DNA of 64,000 nt from assembly GCA_965284645.1 (NCBI GenBank), contig OZ260106.1, positions 2,976,001 to 3,040,000 on the forward strand, given 5' to 3'. Positions 1-8,889 of this stretch are shown here, piece by piece. Source of the DNA: JAIBAJ01 sp965284645. GTDB lineage: Bacteria > Bacteroidota > Bacteroidia > JAIBAJ01. Below the pieces are notes generated by a model. It was not told the DNA's origin. It made no database searches and worked only from the letters and a program-made list of their open reading frames with translations. The first letter of the stretch is position 1, and each line of letters opens with the position of its first letter. The translations under genes and the position numbers were made by a program.

Positions 1-999
1 AAAAAGAAAATTTTACTTGTACTCGGCACCTTTTTGCTGTTTGGTCTAATTGCTTTTCATGCTTACCTAGCTTTTATTAGAAAGGACAATATTTATCCAC
101 GAGAGGTAGCCAAAATAAAATTCGTATCTCCAACCTCTCATTTTATCAAATACCAAGGAAAAGAAATTCATTTTGTAGATGAAGGACAAGGCTTTCCCAT
201 TTTAATGATCCATGGTTTTATGGGTTCTCACCACAACTTCGAGAAATTAGCCGATTCCCTTAAAGGACAATTTAGAATTATTCGGGTAGATCTTCCGGGT
301 TTTGGAATGAGCGAGTTCTTTGATCCCGAAAATGGCCAACACGACTTAAAAAAGGAATATGTTGACTTCTTTAAATTCTTCATTGACACCTTGAAACTTG
401 AAAAATTTCATTTGATTGGTAATTCCATGGGTGGCATGATGAGTTGGTATATCGCCTCCAGTTTTCCGCAACATGTTGAAAGTTTAACCTTATTAAATGC
501 TGCCGGGTATGATATGTTGAATGTATTGGACAACGCTGCCCCAATTTTGCAATATCCTTTCCTTGAACCCTTTATGCGTCGTGGTTTACCTCCCGAAGGC
601 GCCAAGGCAGGGTTGGTGGCTTGTTTCTCCAATGATAGTTTGATCGACGAAAAAGATGCCTTGTTTAGTAACAGTATGCATAATATTCAAGGTAACCTGC
701 AGGCCGCTTTTACAATTGCTGGTTCCGGTCAATATCCTGATACCGCCATGATCCAAACGATCAAAGTACCTACCATGATTGTTTGGGGTAAGGATGATGA
801 AATTATTCCAGTTGACCATGCAAACCGTTTCAAAAAAGATATCCCCCATGCCCAATTAATTATTTATGACAACTGTGGACATGTTCCGATGATGGAAAAA
901 ACCAGTGAATTGAAAAGAGATTTTCTTGCATTCGTCGGCACCTTAAACAAAGAAATGGCGATGGAAAAAGGGAAAGAAACCCCGCTCAACAAAAGGTAA
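1..999 (+). CDS. alpha/beta hydrolase, membrane-anchored (5' partial)
   Basis: Alpha/beta-hydrolase fold enzyme of unknown substrate. The reading frame is open from base 1, and the first residues (KKKILLVLGTFLLFGLIAF) form a signal anchor, so the true start lies just upstream of the window. Visible motifs, counted from base 1: oxyanion-hole HG at residue 71, nucleophile elbow GNSMGG with Ser142, acidic residues Asp265/266 in GKDDEIIP, and His294 in CGHVP. The catalytic triad is therefore complete. The family includes esterases, haloperoxidase-like and C-C bond hydrolases, and the sequence does not discriminate between them. A membrane-tethered enzyme facing the periplasm is inferred from the N-terminus. 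Confidence 0.88.
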   Translation, partial: KKKILLVLGTFLLFGLIAFHAYLAFIRKDNIYPREVAKIKFVSPTSHFIKYQGKEIHFVDEGQGFPILMIHGFMGSHHNFEKLADSLKGQFRIIRVDLPGFGMSEFFDPENGQHDLKKEYVDFFKFFIDTLKLEKFHLIGNSMGGMMSWYIASSFPQHVESLTLLNAAGYDMLNVLDNAAPILQYPFLEPFMRRGLPPEGAKAGLVACFSNDSLIDEKDALFSNSMHNIQGNLQAAFTIAGSGQYPDTAMIQTIKVPTMIVWGKDDEIIPVDHANRFKKDIPHAQLIIYDNCGHVPMMEKTSELKRDFLAFVGTLNKEMAMEKGKETPLNKR

Positions 1000-1076
1000 T
1001 ACAGCTTTCTAAACTTACCCTCAGGTTAAAAATTTCAACCTATTTTACCCATTCCTTCTCCTATCTTTTCGCTCCG

Positions 1077-1478
1077 ATGAAACAATACATCCTCATTTAT
1101 TTTGCCTCAGCCATTGGCTTTTTTGCACTCGATATGCTTTGGTTGGGATTAATTGCCAAGAATTTCTATCGCCAAAAACTAGGTTTTATTTTTACCGGTG
1201 AGGTGGATTGGAAAGCAGCAGCCCTCTTTTACACCCTATATTTCGCCGGATTATTGTATTTCGGAATTCTGCCAGGACTAAAAGATGGAAATTGGACGAC
1301 CGTTCTCCTAAACTCTGCTTTGTTCGGCTTTTTTTGCTATGCTACTTACGACCTTACTAATAAAGCCACCATCCTACAATGGCCTTGGATAGTGGTTGGT
1401 GTAGATTTGATTTGGGGCCTAATCGTAACAAGTTTTGGCGGATTGGTTGGTTTTTGGGCGGCCAAACTTTTGAAGTAA
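1077..1478 (+). CDS. DUF2177 family small membrane protein
   Basis: A 133-residue integral membrane protein with about four hydrophobic segments. The N-terminal stretch containing FALDMLWLGLIAKNFYR and the later YATYDLTNKATI motif match my recollection of the DUF2177 family, whose function is unknown. It is a complete gene with an ATG start, about 77 bases after the upstream hydrolase and on the same strand, so co-transcription is possible but not shown. No catalytic motif is visible. Confidence 0.8.
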   Translation: MKQYILIYFASAIGFFALDMLWLGLIAKNFYRQKLGFIFTGEVDWKAAALFYTLYFAGLLYFGILPGLKDGNWTTVLLNSALFGFFCYATYDLTNKATILQWPWIVVGVDLIWGLIVTSFGGLVGFWAAKLLK

Positions 1479-1625
1479 ATCAAATTCACTTTCCAAAAAT
1501 CTCCAAATCAAACAGGATAAATCCTAGGATTAAATGGTTAAAAACCCGCAATTTAGTCTTACTTTCAAACTATAATTGTCATCCATATAGAATTGTAATC
1601 AGCGTTTTGGTTAGTTTTTTTATTT

Positions 1626-1762
1626 GGCGGGCCCCATTTGCAGAAACATTCCCCATTAAATAAACAGTTGGCAAGGCAAATGGTCGGGCTATTCGTTGCA
1701 AGTCCTCGCGCCTTTCGCTTACGCTCAGGCCGCTGTGGGCTTTCCACTGCTATCCCTGCCCG
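1626..1762 (+). repeat. GC-rich dispersed intergenic repeat, copy A
   Basis: First of seven copies in this window (others at 19304, 22889, 41206, 42535, 48283 and 48577). It starts GGCGGGC and ends in CTATCCCTGCCCG. The middle contains a conserved block reading GCAAGTCCTCGCGCC followed by a possible hairpin. It lies between two convergent genes. Short ORFs crossing it are by-products of the repeat. Nothing else is recognisable in 1479-1816. Confidence 0.85.
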
Positions 1763-1816
1763 AAAAGATAGTACATTCAAACCTTTAGCAATAAAAACAA
1801 ACAGACTACCTACTAT

Positions 1817-2758
1817 TTATTTGAAATAAAAATAATGCTGTAAATTGAGGTAAAAGGCTGGGTAAAAACGAGCATACGAGGCCCCGATTACTGGAAAACC
1901 GCAGGATAAATCGACCCGGGTATTCGAACTGAAAATAAATTGAACGGATGGCCTAGCTTCCAACAAACTTTGACCATTAAACCTTTTCGTCTGCAACAGC
2001 AATACTTCCTGATCGTTTTTATTAATTCGACCGCTGCCAAAGCTTTTTCCCATTAATTCTAGGTAAACATTTACATTCATCTGTTTATAGGATTTATAGG
2101 TTCTAGGAAAAACCAAGTATCCAAAAGACAGATTGTAGCTAATTCCTTTCCCATATAGAATTTCAATATGTTCAAATGCCTCATAATACCTGGCAGGCAG
2201 AATAAACTCGGACGAAAGCGAAACGGCAAATTTATTTTTCAGGTAGGTAGTTGTATAGCCTAGACTTAAACCTGCATTATCGCCCATCATCAAATTTGGC
2301 TCTGCTTCATCATGAGGCTCTGTTCCACCTGCAAAAGCCAAGGAGGCAACCATGCGCAAATGAGTATGGTCGCCATCTTGGCTAAAAAAACGATACCGAA
2401 GTTCCATCCCAAAATTATCAAAACCATAGGGATACTTCAATCCTTTCTGTACCCCAAAGCTATAATACCGGCCATCGGCATCGGTTTTAATCGTCCCTAC
2501 CGGAAGTGTTTTCCCATGGTGGTTCGAAAAACTGAATCGCTGACTAATCATCCATTTTGAGTTGATACCAAACATAAACCTATAAATCTGGGAGCTACGA
2601 ATTTGGTTAAACTCTTTAAAAAACTCATTGCAAACCCGAACTCCTAAAACGCCTTTAGAAATATTACTTGCCGGATCCGTATGAGGAAACAACTCTTGGG
2701 AATAAAGGAATTCGCCAAACAGAAAAAAAACAACCGTTAATACAAAGCGAATCCTCAT
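1817..2758 (-). CDS. outer-membrane beta-barrel-like protein
   Basis: A 313-residue protein with an N-terminal signal peptide (about residues 1-20, ending in FLYSQ). The rest alternates hydrophobic and polar residues, is rich in aromatics, and ends in HYFYFK, a terminal aromatic pattern typical of outer-membrane barrels. I recognise no enzyme motif. Its start overlaps the stop of the upstream HMA-domain gene by 4 bases (ATGA), so the two are translationally coupled. Coupling to a metal-binding partner suggests a role in heavy-metal handling at the outer membrane, which is inference only. Confidence 0.72.
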   Translation of the reverse strand: MRIRFVLTVVFFLFGEFLYSQELFPHTDPASNISKGVLGVRVCNEFFKEFNQIRSSQIYRFMFGINSKWMISQRFSFSNHHGKTLPVGTIKTDADGRYYSFGVQKGLKYPYGFDNFGMELRYRFFSQDGDHTHLRMVASLAFAGGTEPHDEAEPNLMMGDNAGLSLGYTTTYLKNKFAVSLSSEFILPARYYEAFEHIEILYGKGISYNLSFGYLVFPRTYKSYKQMNVNVYLELMGKSFGSGRINKNDQEVLLLQTKRFNGQSLLEARPSVQFIFSSNTRVDLSCGFPVIGASYARFYPAFYLNLQHYFYFK

Positions 2759-3273
2759 TGTTCTTGGATAAAATAAGTATTCTGATCTGTTGAATTACAC
2801 ACGGAAACCAATTGAGACCGCACCGCTTTCCATTCCTTGGTTGGTAAATATTTTTTACCCAACAACTTTACCTTTAATTTCCCTTCTATCCTAGGATCAT
2901 GTTTACCAATGACTTGAAAATTATTACCTTCATAATTAAGGCAATTTCCGCTAAGGGCATTTTTAGCAAAATTCAATTCCATTTTTATAAATCGAACAGC
3001 AAATCCGGCATCATAAACAGCTTGAGCAACTTTATCCAAATCTACTTTTTGCCCTTGTTTGAAAAAAACAACACCTTCGGCCTTGGCCAACTGCATTTCC
3101 ACATGGTCTACAAATTTTAATTTAAGTAAACTCATTTCCACACTGCGTGAACATTGGGAGCAGGTAAGACCGTTGATGCCTAGAAAAACTTGAGTAATCT
3201 GGGATTTCCCGTTCATACTTACTAAACAACAGAAACAAAAAAGAGTAAGCTTTATTATGGATTTATATGACAT
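2755..3273 (-). CDS. secreted heavy-metal-associated (HMA) domain protein
   Basis: A 172-residue protein with a signal peptide (about residues 1-24) followed by one HMA domain. The metal-binding loop is GINGLTCSQCS, with Cys38 and Cys41 forming CxxC as in copper or mercury chaperones. The C-terminal about 80 residues (after FAVRFIKMELN) match nothing I know. It is the first gene of a two-gene operon with the barrel protein at 1817-2758. The export signal implies periplasmic metal binding. Which metal is bound cannot be read from the sequence. Confidence 0.82.
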   Translation of the reverse strand: MSYKSIIKLTLFCFCCLVSMNGKSQITQVFLGINGLTCSQCSRSVEMSLLKLKFVDHVEMQLAKAEGVVFFKQGQKVDLDKVAQAVYDAGFAVRFIKMELNFAKNALSGNCLNYEGNNFQVIGKHDPRIEGKLKVKLLGKKYLPTKEWKAVRSQLVSVCNSTDQNTYFIQEQ

Positions 3274-3415
3274 GGTTTTGCAAGGCTAAAGTGCAACAAA
3301 AGCTTCAAAATGATTCATATTTTTTGTCCGTGAGAAAGGCCCAAAAGGTATGACTCCAATTAAAAACGAAAAATCAATCCCAAATATTTCATTTGAACAG
3401 GTTATTTGAGTCCTA

Positions 3416-3568
3416 AACCCAGATTTTTCATTTGCGATAAACCAGTTGTAAATCAATTTTTATGGCCAAATTGATACCAACAGTTATCCCGAAATTTCTT
3501 CGAGAGGGGTAAACCCAATTAAATCAGTTAGTTCGGAATTATAAATCCTCCTATTGATCTATTTGGGT
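3416..3568 (+). repeat. AT-rich repeat family 2, copy a
   Basis: Begins AACCCAGAT and ends TATTTGGGT. The interior blocks CCAGTTGTAAATCAATTT, TATGGCCAAATTGATA and AAATCCTCCTATTGAT are shared with copies at 32346-32495 and 62224-62388, the last inverted. This copy is the most degenerate at its left end. Bases 3274-3415 hold nothing else I can recognise. Confidence 0.8.
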
Positions 3569-3636
3569 AAAAAAGAATTGGCCTATAAAGGATGGTCTTA
3601 ACTTGGCCGTATTGAATGTACATTTTGAAAAACAAA

Positions 3637-3668
3637 AAGCCCTTGAAACGTAAAGTTTCAAGGGCTTT
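3637..3668 (-). terminator. hairpin terminator downstream of tRNA-Arg
   Basis: Perfect 13-bp stem AAGCCCTTGAAAC / GTTTCAAGGGCTT with a short loop. A-rich sequence on the left becomes a U tract on the minus strand. It lies immediately 3' of the minus-strand tRNA-Arg. Confidence 0.8.
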
Positions 3669-3670
3669 GG

Positions 3671-3743
3671 TGACCCCGGCACGAATCGAACGTGCGACCG
3701 ACTGCTTAGAAGGCAGTTGCTCTATCCCCTGAGCTACGGGGCC
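3671..3743 (-). tRNA. tRNA-Arg (TCT anticodon)
   Basis: 73-nt cloverleaf on the minus strand. The acceptor stem is GGCCCCG paired with CGGGGTC, discriminator A, T-loop GTTCGATTC, and anticodon loop CTTCTAA giving TCT, which reads AGA/AGG. The CCA end is not encoded. Confidence 0.96.
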
Positions 3744-3790
3744 AGTTAGTTAACTGATTTCGTCAAAAGAACACCACACTTTAAAAACAA

Positions 3791-3815
3791 AAAAGGGAAC
3801 CGAAGTTCCCCTTTT
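3791..3815 (-). terminator. hairpin terminator downstream of tRNA-Pro
   Basis: Stem GGGAAC / GTTCCC closed by a CGAA loop, flanked by A and T runs on both sides, so it could act in either direction. It lies between tRNA-Pro and tRNA-Arg, which are therefore probably separate transcripts. Confidence 0.75.
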
Positions 3816-3823
3816 TCATTCGG

Positions 3824-3897
3824 TCGGGGTGGCAGGATTCGAACCTGCGACCTCCTGGTCCCAAACCAGACGCGATACCGGGCTACGCTACACCCCG
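3824..3897 (-). tRNA. tRNA-Pro (TGG anticodon)
   Basis: 74-nt cloverleaf on the minus strand with acceptor CGGGGTG paired with CACCCCG and discriminator A. Anticodon loop TTTGGGA gives TGG, and the T-arm contains GTTCGAATC. Confidence 0.96.
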
Positions 3898-4306
3898 AAT
3901 GCAAAGTGTGTGTGTGTCTATGAGCGTGTGTGTGGCTTTCAATTTTCATCGAAAGCGGGTGCAAAAGTAAACAAATTATGCTTTGTTATACATGCCTAGT
4001 AACATTTTTGAAATTTGTTCATAACTTGCATAGAGCTCCGTTTATTCATCCATTTGCACCAAGCCCAAGTCTAGCAAGAGTTGTAGCATGGCAGTGCATT
4101 CAAAAAAAGCTGCTCTGGCTGAAGAAAAAAAAATGCTTTTTATCGGCCGAATTCAGTGCGATAGTCTCTTCCACAAAATCAAACAGCATGTGCTTAGAAG
4201 CCATTTTCAATTGTTCCTCCAAATACTGGTCTTGTAATTGCAATGTGGAAATAAACTTCATAACCTTCAGGTTTACACCATACAAATCCAATTTTCCAAA
4301 ATAAAA
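3898..4306. other. intergenic spacer between tRNA-Pro and tRNA-Ser
   Basis: Contains a short GTGT-rich tract at 3906-3931. A 63-codon open frame runs on the minus strand at 4100-4291; it has no recognisable motif and ends in a run of Phe and Ser codons, so I do not call it a gene. It could be the remnant of a short gene. Confidence 0.5.
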
Positions 4307-4326
4307 AAGGCAACCGAAGTTGCCTT
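4307..4326 (-). terminator. hairpin terminator downstream of tRNA-Ser
   Basis: Perfect 8-bp stem AAGGCAAC / GTTGCCTT with a CGAA loop and flanking A and T runs, symmetrical in both directions. It lies 3' of the minus-strand tRNA-Ser and resembles the terminator at 3791-3815. Confidence 0.8.
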
Positions 4327-4370
4327 AATTTTTTTAATTGTCTAAGGATTTAATCCTTTGTTTTTGATAG

Positions 4371-4457
<87 letters not shown>

Positions 4458-4518
4458 GAACGAGGGCGCAAAATTATAACAAAATCTTTTGCAATTTAAT
4501 TTTTATAAAAAAAACCTG

Positions 4519-6075
4519 CTAATTCCCTGGAATACTCCTAAAAATGGATTTATCTAGGGCGTATTGTTTCAAAATGGCTTCATTTTCTGGTCTGTTTCTT
4601 ACGAGAATGATATTAAAATCATCTACAAAAACTGGAATCCATTCGGGGTCATCAATACGTCGAATCAAAAATGGTTGTCCAAATTCGGTATTGTCGTGCC
4701 GATAAAAATAAATACAGTTAAAGCCATATCGGGCATCTACTTTCTTCCAGTTCATTTCATCCTTTAGGCAGGGATTGTAAATACTATCAAAAAAAGCTTT
4801 GCTGTATGCTTCTGGACGATTATCGGTAAAAACCTTTTCCTTAGGGAAATGGTGGTAAATAAAATAGCTTCCAATATCGTAATTGTTAAAGATCGGACCT
4901 TTAATTCCTGCCTTGTTAAAAAACTCCCCTGCTTGGTTGCTTCCTTTTAAAATACCCAAACCACTGCTCCAATCAGTATAAGAATAGGCATAGTTTTTTG
5001 ATACTAAGCCCATAAAACTTATTCCAATGGCCAAAACCAATGAAAGTAGCTGTACCTGACCTTTCTTTGCCAACAATAAGGATTCATACCAAATTCGAAC
5101 TATTCTGGATAAGGCCAATCCAATGGCTAAGCCCATAAAGGTAAATCCACGGATTGCTAAGAGTCCAAATAAAATCCCAACAAAACCCAGTAACAACTCC
5201 GGAAGCAACTCCTGCCACAGCTTTTTCCGAATGGTCCAGATTACACCAATTAAAAACAAAAAGGCAAGCAACTCAACGTGAAGATAAGGCATTACCCCCA
5301 CCCTGTTCTGCATAAAAAACACAGATTGATTCTCTGAAACCATGTAACCATATTCCTTAAAAATGGCCAAAGGAGAAATAGCCCCTAGGAAAAAATTCGG
5401 ATTGATTAAGCTACAAAAGGCCTGAATTAATAAAACAACTCCCAAGGTCTTCAAATGCTTCTTTTCCTTTATCCAGTCTTCCACTAAAAAGAAAAAACTC
5501 AACATAGGAGCCATAAAAAAGAAAATATGCGTATTTACCCATACCACTTGTAAAATTGAAGCAGCCATAAATAAATGCTTTGGTTTTTCCTTCCACCTTA
5601 CTAAAAGAAAATACCAAATCAACAAATACAAGTAACTAAACCCTTCCGGTCTGATTTCCTTTCTGAAAATCAATAACGGCATCAATAAAACCCCTAATAA
5701 TAGAGCAATTCGCCAATCTAAATCGAGTAAAAGCTTTTTGAAAAATAAGTACATGGCACCCACCATTACCAAAATGAAAAACAGATGCAATCCGCCAAAG
5801 CCAAAAAAATTCTTTACAATAAAAAAGATTGAACCCGCCAACCAATGGTGATTGATAAATAGATAATCATTTTGGGTATAACTGTAAAAGTTACTGGTTA
5901 AAACACGAGGCGATTGAAACACCACCTCGCCATTTTTAATATGCCGGCCCAAGTCGGAAGCTGGAAAATTTACCTGCTTGCTAATACCCAGTATAAAACA
6001 AAAAAGAAAGATGGATAATCCTATCCAAGGTCCATTGGTCAAAGAAGGTTGTGCTTTCTCTATTTTCTTGGACAT
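4519..6075 (-). CDS. polytopic membrane protein, GT-C glycosyltransferase-like
   Basis: A 518-residue protein with roughly ten hydrophobic membrane segments and a soluble C-terminal portion of about 110 residues. After the first segment it has a charged loop (SDLGRHIKNGEVV, then FINHHWLAGS) placed like the first periplasmic loop of GT-C fold enzymes that use lipid-linked sugars. I do not recognise a specific family. It lies 18 bases upstream of the pyrE stop on the same strand, so it may be transcribed behind pyrE. The glycosyltransferase role is inference; an uncharacterised transporter is the alternative. Confidence 0.72.
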   Translation of the reverse strand: MSKKIEKAQPSLTNGPWIGLSIFLFCFILGISKQVNFPASDLGRHIKNGEVVFQSPRVLTSNFYSYTQNDYLFINHHWLAGSIFFIVKNFFGFGGLHLFFILVMVGAMYLFFKKLLLDLDWRIALLLGVLLMPLLIFRKEIRPEGFSYLYLLIWYFLLVRWKEKPKHLFMAASILQVVWVNTHIFFFMAPMLSFFFLVEDWIKEKKHLKTLGVVLLIQAFCSLINPNFFLGAISPLAIFKEYGYMVSENQSVFFMQNRVGVMPYLHVELLAFLFLIGVIWTIRKKLWQELLPELLLGFVGILFGLLAIRGFTFMGLAIGLALSRIVRIWYESLLLAKKGQVQLLSLVLAIGISFMGLVSKNYAYSYTDWSSGLGILKGSNQAGEFFNKAGIKGPIFNNYDIGSYFIYHHFPKEKVFTDNRPEAYSKAFFDSIYNPCLKDEMNWKKVDARYGFNCIYFYRHDNTEFGQPFLIRRIDDPEWIPVFVDDFNIILVRNRPENEAILKQYALDKSIFRSIPGN

Positions 6076-6093
6076 TTGAAAAATTTTATTGGT

Positions 6094-6738
6094 TTATTTT
6101 CCCCATTCACTTGGGTTTTCTCTCCAATTTTTCAAGTCTGCCAAATCCTTTTCCAAAACTAAATTTCCATCCAAGGCTGTTTTAATCATTTGGTCATAAT
6201 CCGATAGGGTAATCAATGGACATTTTGCCTTTTTAAAAGCCTCTGTAGCTACTGGAAATCCATAGGTAAAAATGGCAGCCATTCCTTTCACTTCAGCGCC
6301 AGCCGACCGAATAGCTTCAACGGCCTTTAAACTGCTGCCCCCCGTTGAAATCAAATCTTCAACAACAACCACCGATTGTCCTTTTTCCAAACGGCCTTCA
6401 ATTAAATTCGATAAACCATGTTCTTTGGGTGCAGATCGTACATATACAAAAGGCAAACCTAACTCCTCGGCCACCAAGGCTCCTTGAGCTATAGCCCCTG
6501 TTGCCACACCTGCAATTACATCTGGTTTCCCAAATTTATCCACAATTACTTTGGCCAATTGCTGACGAATATAGGTGCGAATATTGGGGTAGGATAAGGT
6601 AACCCTGTTGTCACAATAAATCGGCGATTTCCAACCCGAAGCCCAAGTAAAGGGCGTCGTTGGTTGTAATTTTACAGCTTGGGCCTGTAATAGGAATTGT
6701 GCTACTTTAGCAGCGGTCTCACGGTTGTTATTGCTCAT
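6094..6738 (-). CDS. pyrE: orotate phosphoribosyltransferase
   Basis: Cytosolic enzyme of pyrimidine biosynthesis that joins orotate and PRPP to form OMP. The PRPP-binding signature is clear (VVVVEDLISTGGSS), as are GVATGAIAQGALVAEELG and the flexible-loop region RSAPKEHGLSNLIEG. The length of 214 residues is normal. The start is placed at the ATG encoding MSNNNRET; an in-frame ATG three codons earlier is possible. It is divergent from the Nudix gene with about 30 bases between the starts, so the promoters must overlap the start regions. Confidence 0.95.
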   Translation of the reverse strand: MSNNNRETAAKVAQFLLQAQAVKLQPTTPFTWASGWKSPIYCDNRVTLSYPNIRTYIRQQLAKVIVDKFGKPDVIAGVATGAIAQGALVAEELGLPFVYVRSAPKEHGLSNLIEGRLEKGQSVVVVEDLISTGGSSLKAVEAIRSAGAEVKGMAAIFTYGFPVATEAFKKAKCPLITLSDYDQMIKTALDGNLVLEKDLADLKNWRENPSEWGK

Positions 6739-6768
6739 GGACTGCAAACCTACTCTAATTTTTTTCTC

Positions 6769-7332
6769 GTGAAGATATATGTGAACAATATCCCCATTTT
6801 TACCGATGCCCTAACCGACACCTTTAGCAACGGCAATGTACTCGAATGGGTAAAAAACATCGAAGAATCGCAAATTTCTGCCCCTGTATTTACAAAACTT
6901 AGTTTTGATAAAGTTATTGACATCCTTTTAAGCGATTCAAAACTTATTGAAGCCGCAGGTGGAATGGTATTTAACCCTAATAATGAATTTTTATTGATTT
7001 ATCGCCGTGGATCATGGGATTTGCCAAAAGGAAAAATCGACCTAGGCGAAACTCCCCAACAAGCAGGCATTCGCGAAGTTTGGGAAGAATGCGGACTTCA
7101 AAACCTATATATCGATTCTCCCCTTCCTAATACCTATCACACCTATTGGATGAAAGGTAAAAGAATCTTAAAGAAAACATATTGGTTTAAAATGACTATA
7201 CCTGATTTTCAAGAAGCAATCCTTCAAACAGAAGAAGATATTGAAGATTCCAAATGGATAAAACAAGCAGATTTTTCCCCTTTCAAACCCCTATCCTACC
7301 CTTCTATAGTTGATGTAATTGAATCAGTTTAA
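6769..7332 (+). CDS. Nudix hydrolase
   Basis: A 188-residue hydrolase of nucleoside diphosphates linked to another moiety; the substrate is unknown. The Nudix box runs from about residue 88 to 110 and fits GX5EX7REUXEEXGU, with the helix GIREVWEECGL. The N-terminal about 60 residues (YVNNIPIFTDALTDTF onward) form an extra domain before the Nudix fold. I placed the start at GTG 6769 (MKIYVNNIP), because the longer open frame would run into the divergent pyrE coding region. The GTG start is an inference. Confidence 0.88.
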   Translation: MKIYVNNIPIFTDALTDTFSNGNVLEWVKNIEESQISAPVFTKLSFDKVIDILLSDSKLIEAAGGMVFNPNNEFLLIYRRGSWDLPKGKIDLGETPQQAGIREVWEECGLQNLYIDSPLPNTYHTYWMKGKRILKKTYWFKMTIPDFQEAILQTEEDIEDSKWIKQADFSPFKPLSYPSIVDVIESV

Positions 7333-7350
7333 ATATCTGTATTTCAACCA

Positions 7351-8484
7351 TTAATATATTTGAATCCAATCTAAACAAGATGGTCGGGAAACATATATAG
7401 GATTTCCCACTTGAGTTAGCTTACCACTGAGAGGATTTCGTTTGAAAACAACAAGGGAACTACTGCCTTGATTGGCCACAATTAGGAATTTTCCATAAGG
7501 GTCAATAGTGAAATTTCTTGGCACTTCACCCATGGTTTTCTGATGTCCCACTAAACTCAAATCGCCTTTTTTTCGATCAATTTTAAAAATGGCCAAACTG
7601 TTTTCGATGCGATTTGAGCAATAAAGAAATTTCCCATCTGGTGAACAATGAATATCGGCTCCGCTGTATTCTTCAAGACTTGCACTATAAGTTGAAAGTC
7701 TTTGTACTGGCTTTAGTTTACCTCTTTTAAATGCAAAATACGACACCGTTCCGCTCAACTCTTCAATACAATAAATCCATTTTCCATTTGGGTGAATAAC
7801 CATATGGCGAGGTCCGCTTCCAGCTGGCGATTTAAAATTCAAGTCTGTTCTTTCCAATAAAGTTTGGTTTGACAAGGAATTGAATTCAAATACACGAATT
7901 AAATCGGAACCTAAATCAGGCACCAAGGCGAAGCGCTTATCTTTGCTGAAGTATATAGAATGTGGATGGGCCTTTTCTTGTCGTTTCGGATGAATACTTT
8001 TTCCCTGAAACTGTATTTTTTGAACATTTGGCTTTAAGGTTTTATCGTCCTGGATTTCCAAAACTACCAAGTTTCCTTCGTTGTAATTGACATTAAAAAC
8101 CCATCGGCTAAATGACTTGATAAAAACGGGGTTTTCGCCTTCGCTTCCTTGTTTATTTAATACTTTAAGCTGATTCTCACCGGGCAAATATTCCAGACCT
8201 GTAACCGAACCAAAACGAGGAAGTTTGGTATCAGTGCAGGCATAAATCACTTTGGATTCAGGATGAACACATAAAAAACTTGGGTTAACCAATTCTTTGG
8301 CCCAAGCCTTTTTAACCAAAGCACCCGACAAGGTATCAAAGGAGAAGATATAAATCCCTGTATCTGGCTGGGCATTGGTATAGGTTCCTACCACCAAATC
8401 CAGGGTCATCTGCTGAGACAAAGAAATTTGGCAATAAAAAATGAATTGAATTAATAAAACACCACTAAATACAAAGCTTTTCAT
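7351..8484 (-). CDS. secreted lactonase-family seven-bladed propeller
   Basis: A 377-residue protein with a signal peptide (about residues 1-23) and repeated blade motifs such as GTYTN, HPNGKWIYCIEE, SPDGKFLYCSNR and DPYGKFLIVANQG. These are characteristic of the 3-carboxymuconate cyclase / 6-phosphogluconolactonase-like beta-propeller family (PF10282 type). The export signal makes a pentose-phosphate role unlikely; a periplasmic sugar-lactone hydrolase is more plausible. It converges on the Nudix gene with 18 bases between the stops. Confidence 0.86.
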   Translation of the reverse strand: MKSFVFSGVLLIQFIFYCQISLSQQMTLDLVVGTYTNAQPDTGIYIFSFDTLSGALVKKAWAKELVNPSFLCVHPESKVIYACTDTKLPRFGSVTGLEYLPGENQLKVLNKQGSEGENPVFIKSFSRWVFNVNYNEGNLVVLEIQDDKTLKPNVQKIQFQGKSIHPKRQEKAHPHSIYFSKDKRFALVPDLGSDLIRVFEFNSLSNQTLLERTDLNFKSPAGSGPRHMVIHPNGKWIYCIEELSGTVSYFAFKRGKLKPVQRLSTYSASLEEYSGADIHCSPDGKFLYCSNRIENSLAIFKIDRKKGDLSLVGHQKTMGEVPRNFTIDPYGKFLIVANQGSSSLVVFKRNPLSGKLTQVGNPIYVSRPSCLDWIQIY

Positions 8485-8556
8485 AATTTAAACACCGCAA
8501 GGATACACTACTTTTTACTATTGAGATCAATTCTATCTATTTACCTTTCAATTTTT

Positions 8557-8889
8557 TCAACGCGTCAAAATGTTAATTATACCTGCAGCTATCTTTTTAA
8601 TGAATTCAATCAATTTTTCTTTGATATTATTGGGGTCGGAATGGATTAAAAGGGCAGTATCCACTCCTTCAGAAACCAATAATTTAACTATTTCTGATTT
8701 GGCACTTCCTTCTTTATTCCATTGGTAGCCAGTTAGACTATGAATGGCAATTGGACCAATATTTTCGCTAATGTGGTCGACTTGTAGACTTATTTGTTTT
8801 TCTTTTTCTTTACATAAAACAGCTAATTCGGCTTTGCGCCTTTGTAATTGCTCCAAATTGGAAATCCGGTTATTAAGCTTGGTCTCCAT
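8557..8889 (-). CDS. small hypothetical protein paired with holin-like protein
   Basis: A 110-residue protein with a charged, probably coiled-coil N-terminal half (about residues 1-40, rich in Lys, Glu and Gln) and an Ile-rich amphipathic C-terminus. I recognise no family. Its start overlaps the end of the upstream gene 8873-9226 by 17 bases, indicating translational coupling. The pairing resembles stress-associated operons in Bacteroidota in which a Holin-X-like membrane protein is followed by a small accessory protein; that comparison is from memory. Confidence 0.68.
   Translation of the reverse strand: METKLNNRISNLEQLQRRKAELAVLCKEKEKQISLQVDHISENIGPIAIHSLTGYQWNKEGSAKSEIVKLLVSEGVDTALLIHSDPNNIKEKLIEFIKKIAAGIINILTR

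Noticed and set aside
1638..1829. Small ORFs over the GC-rich repeats (also 19262-19459, 22875-23099, 48308-48583)
   Set aside because: They occur because the repeat lacks stops in some frames; they share only the repeat sequence, lie in both orientations and have no start signals.
4100..4291. A 63-codon frame between tRNA genes
   Set aside because: No motif, low-complexity C-terminus, and it lies downstream of a terminator with no promoter visible.
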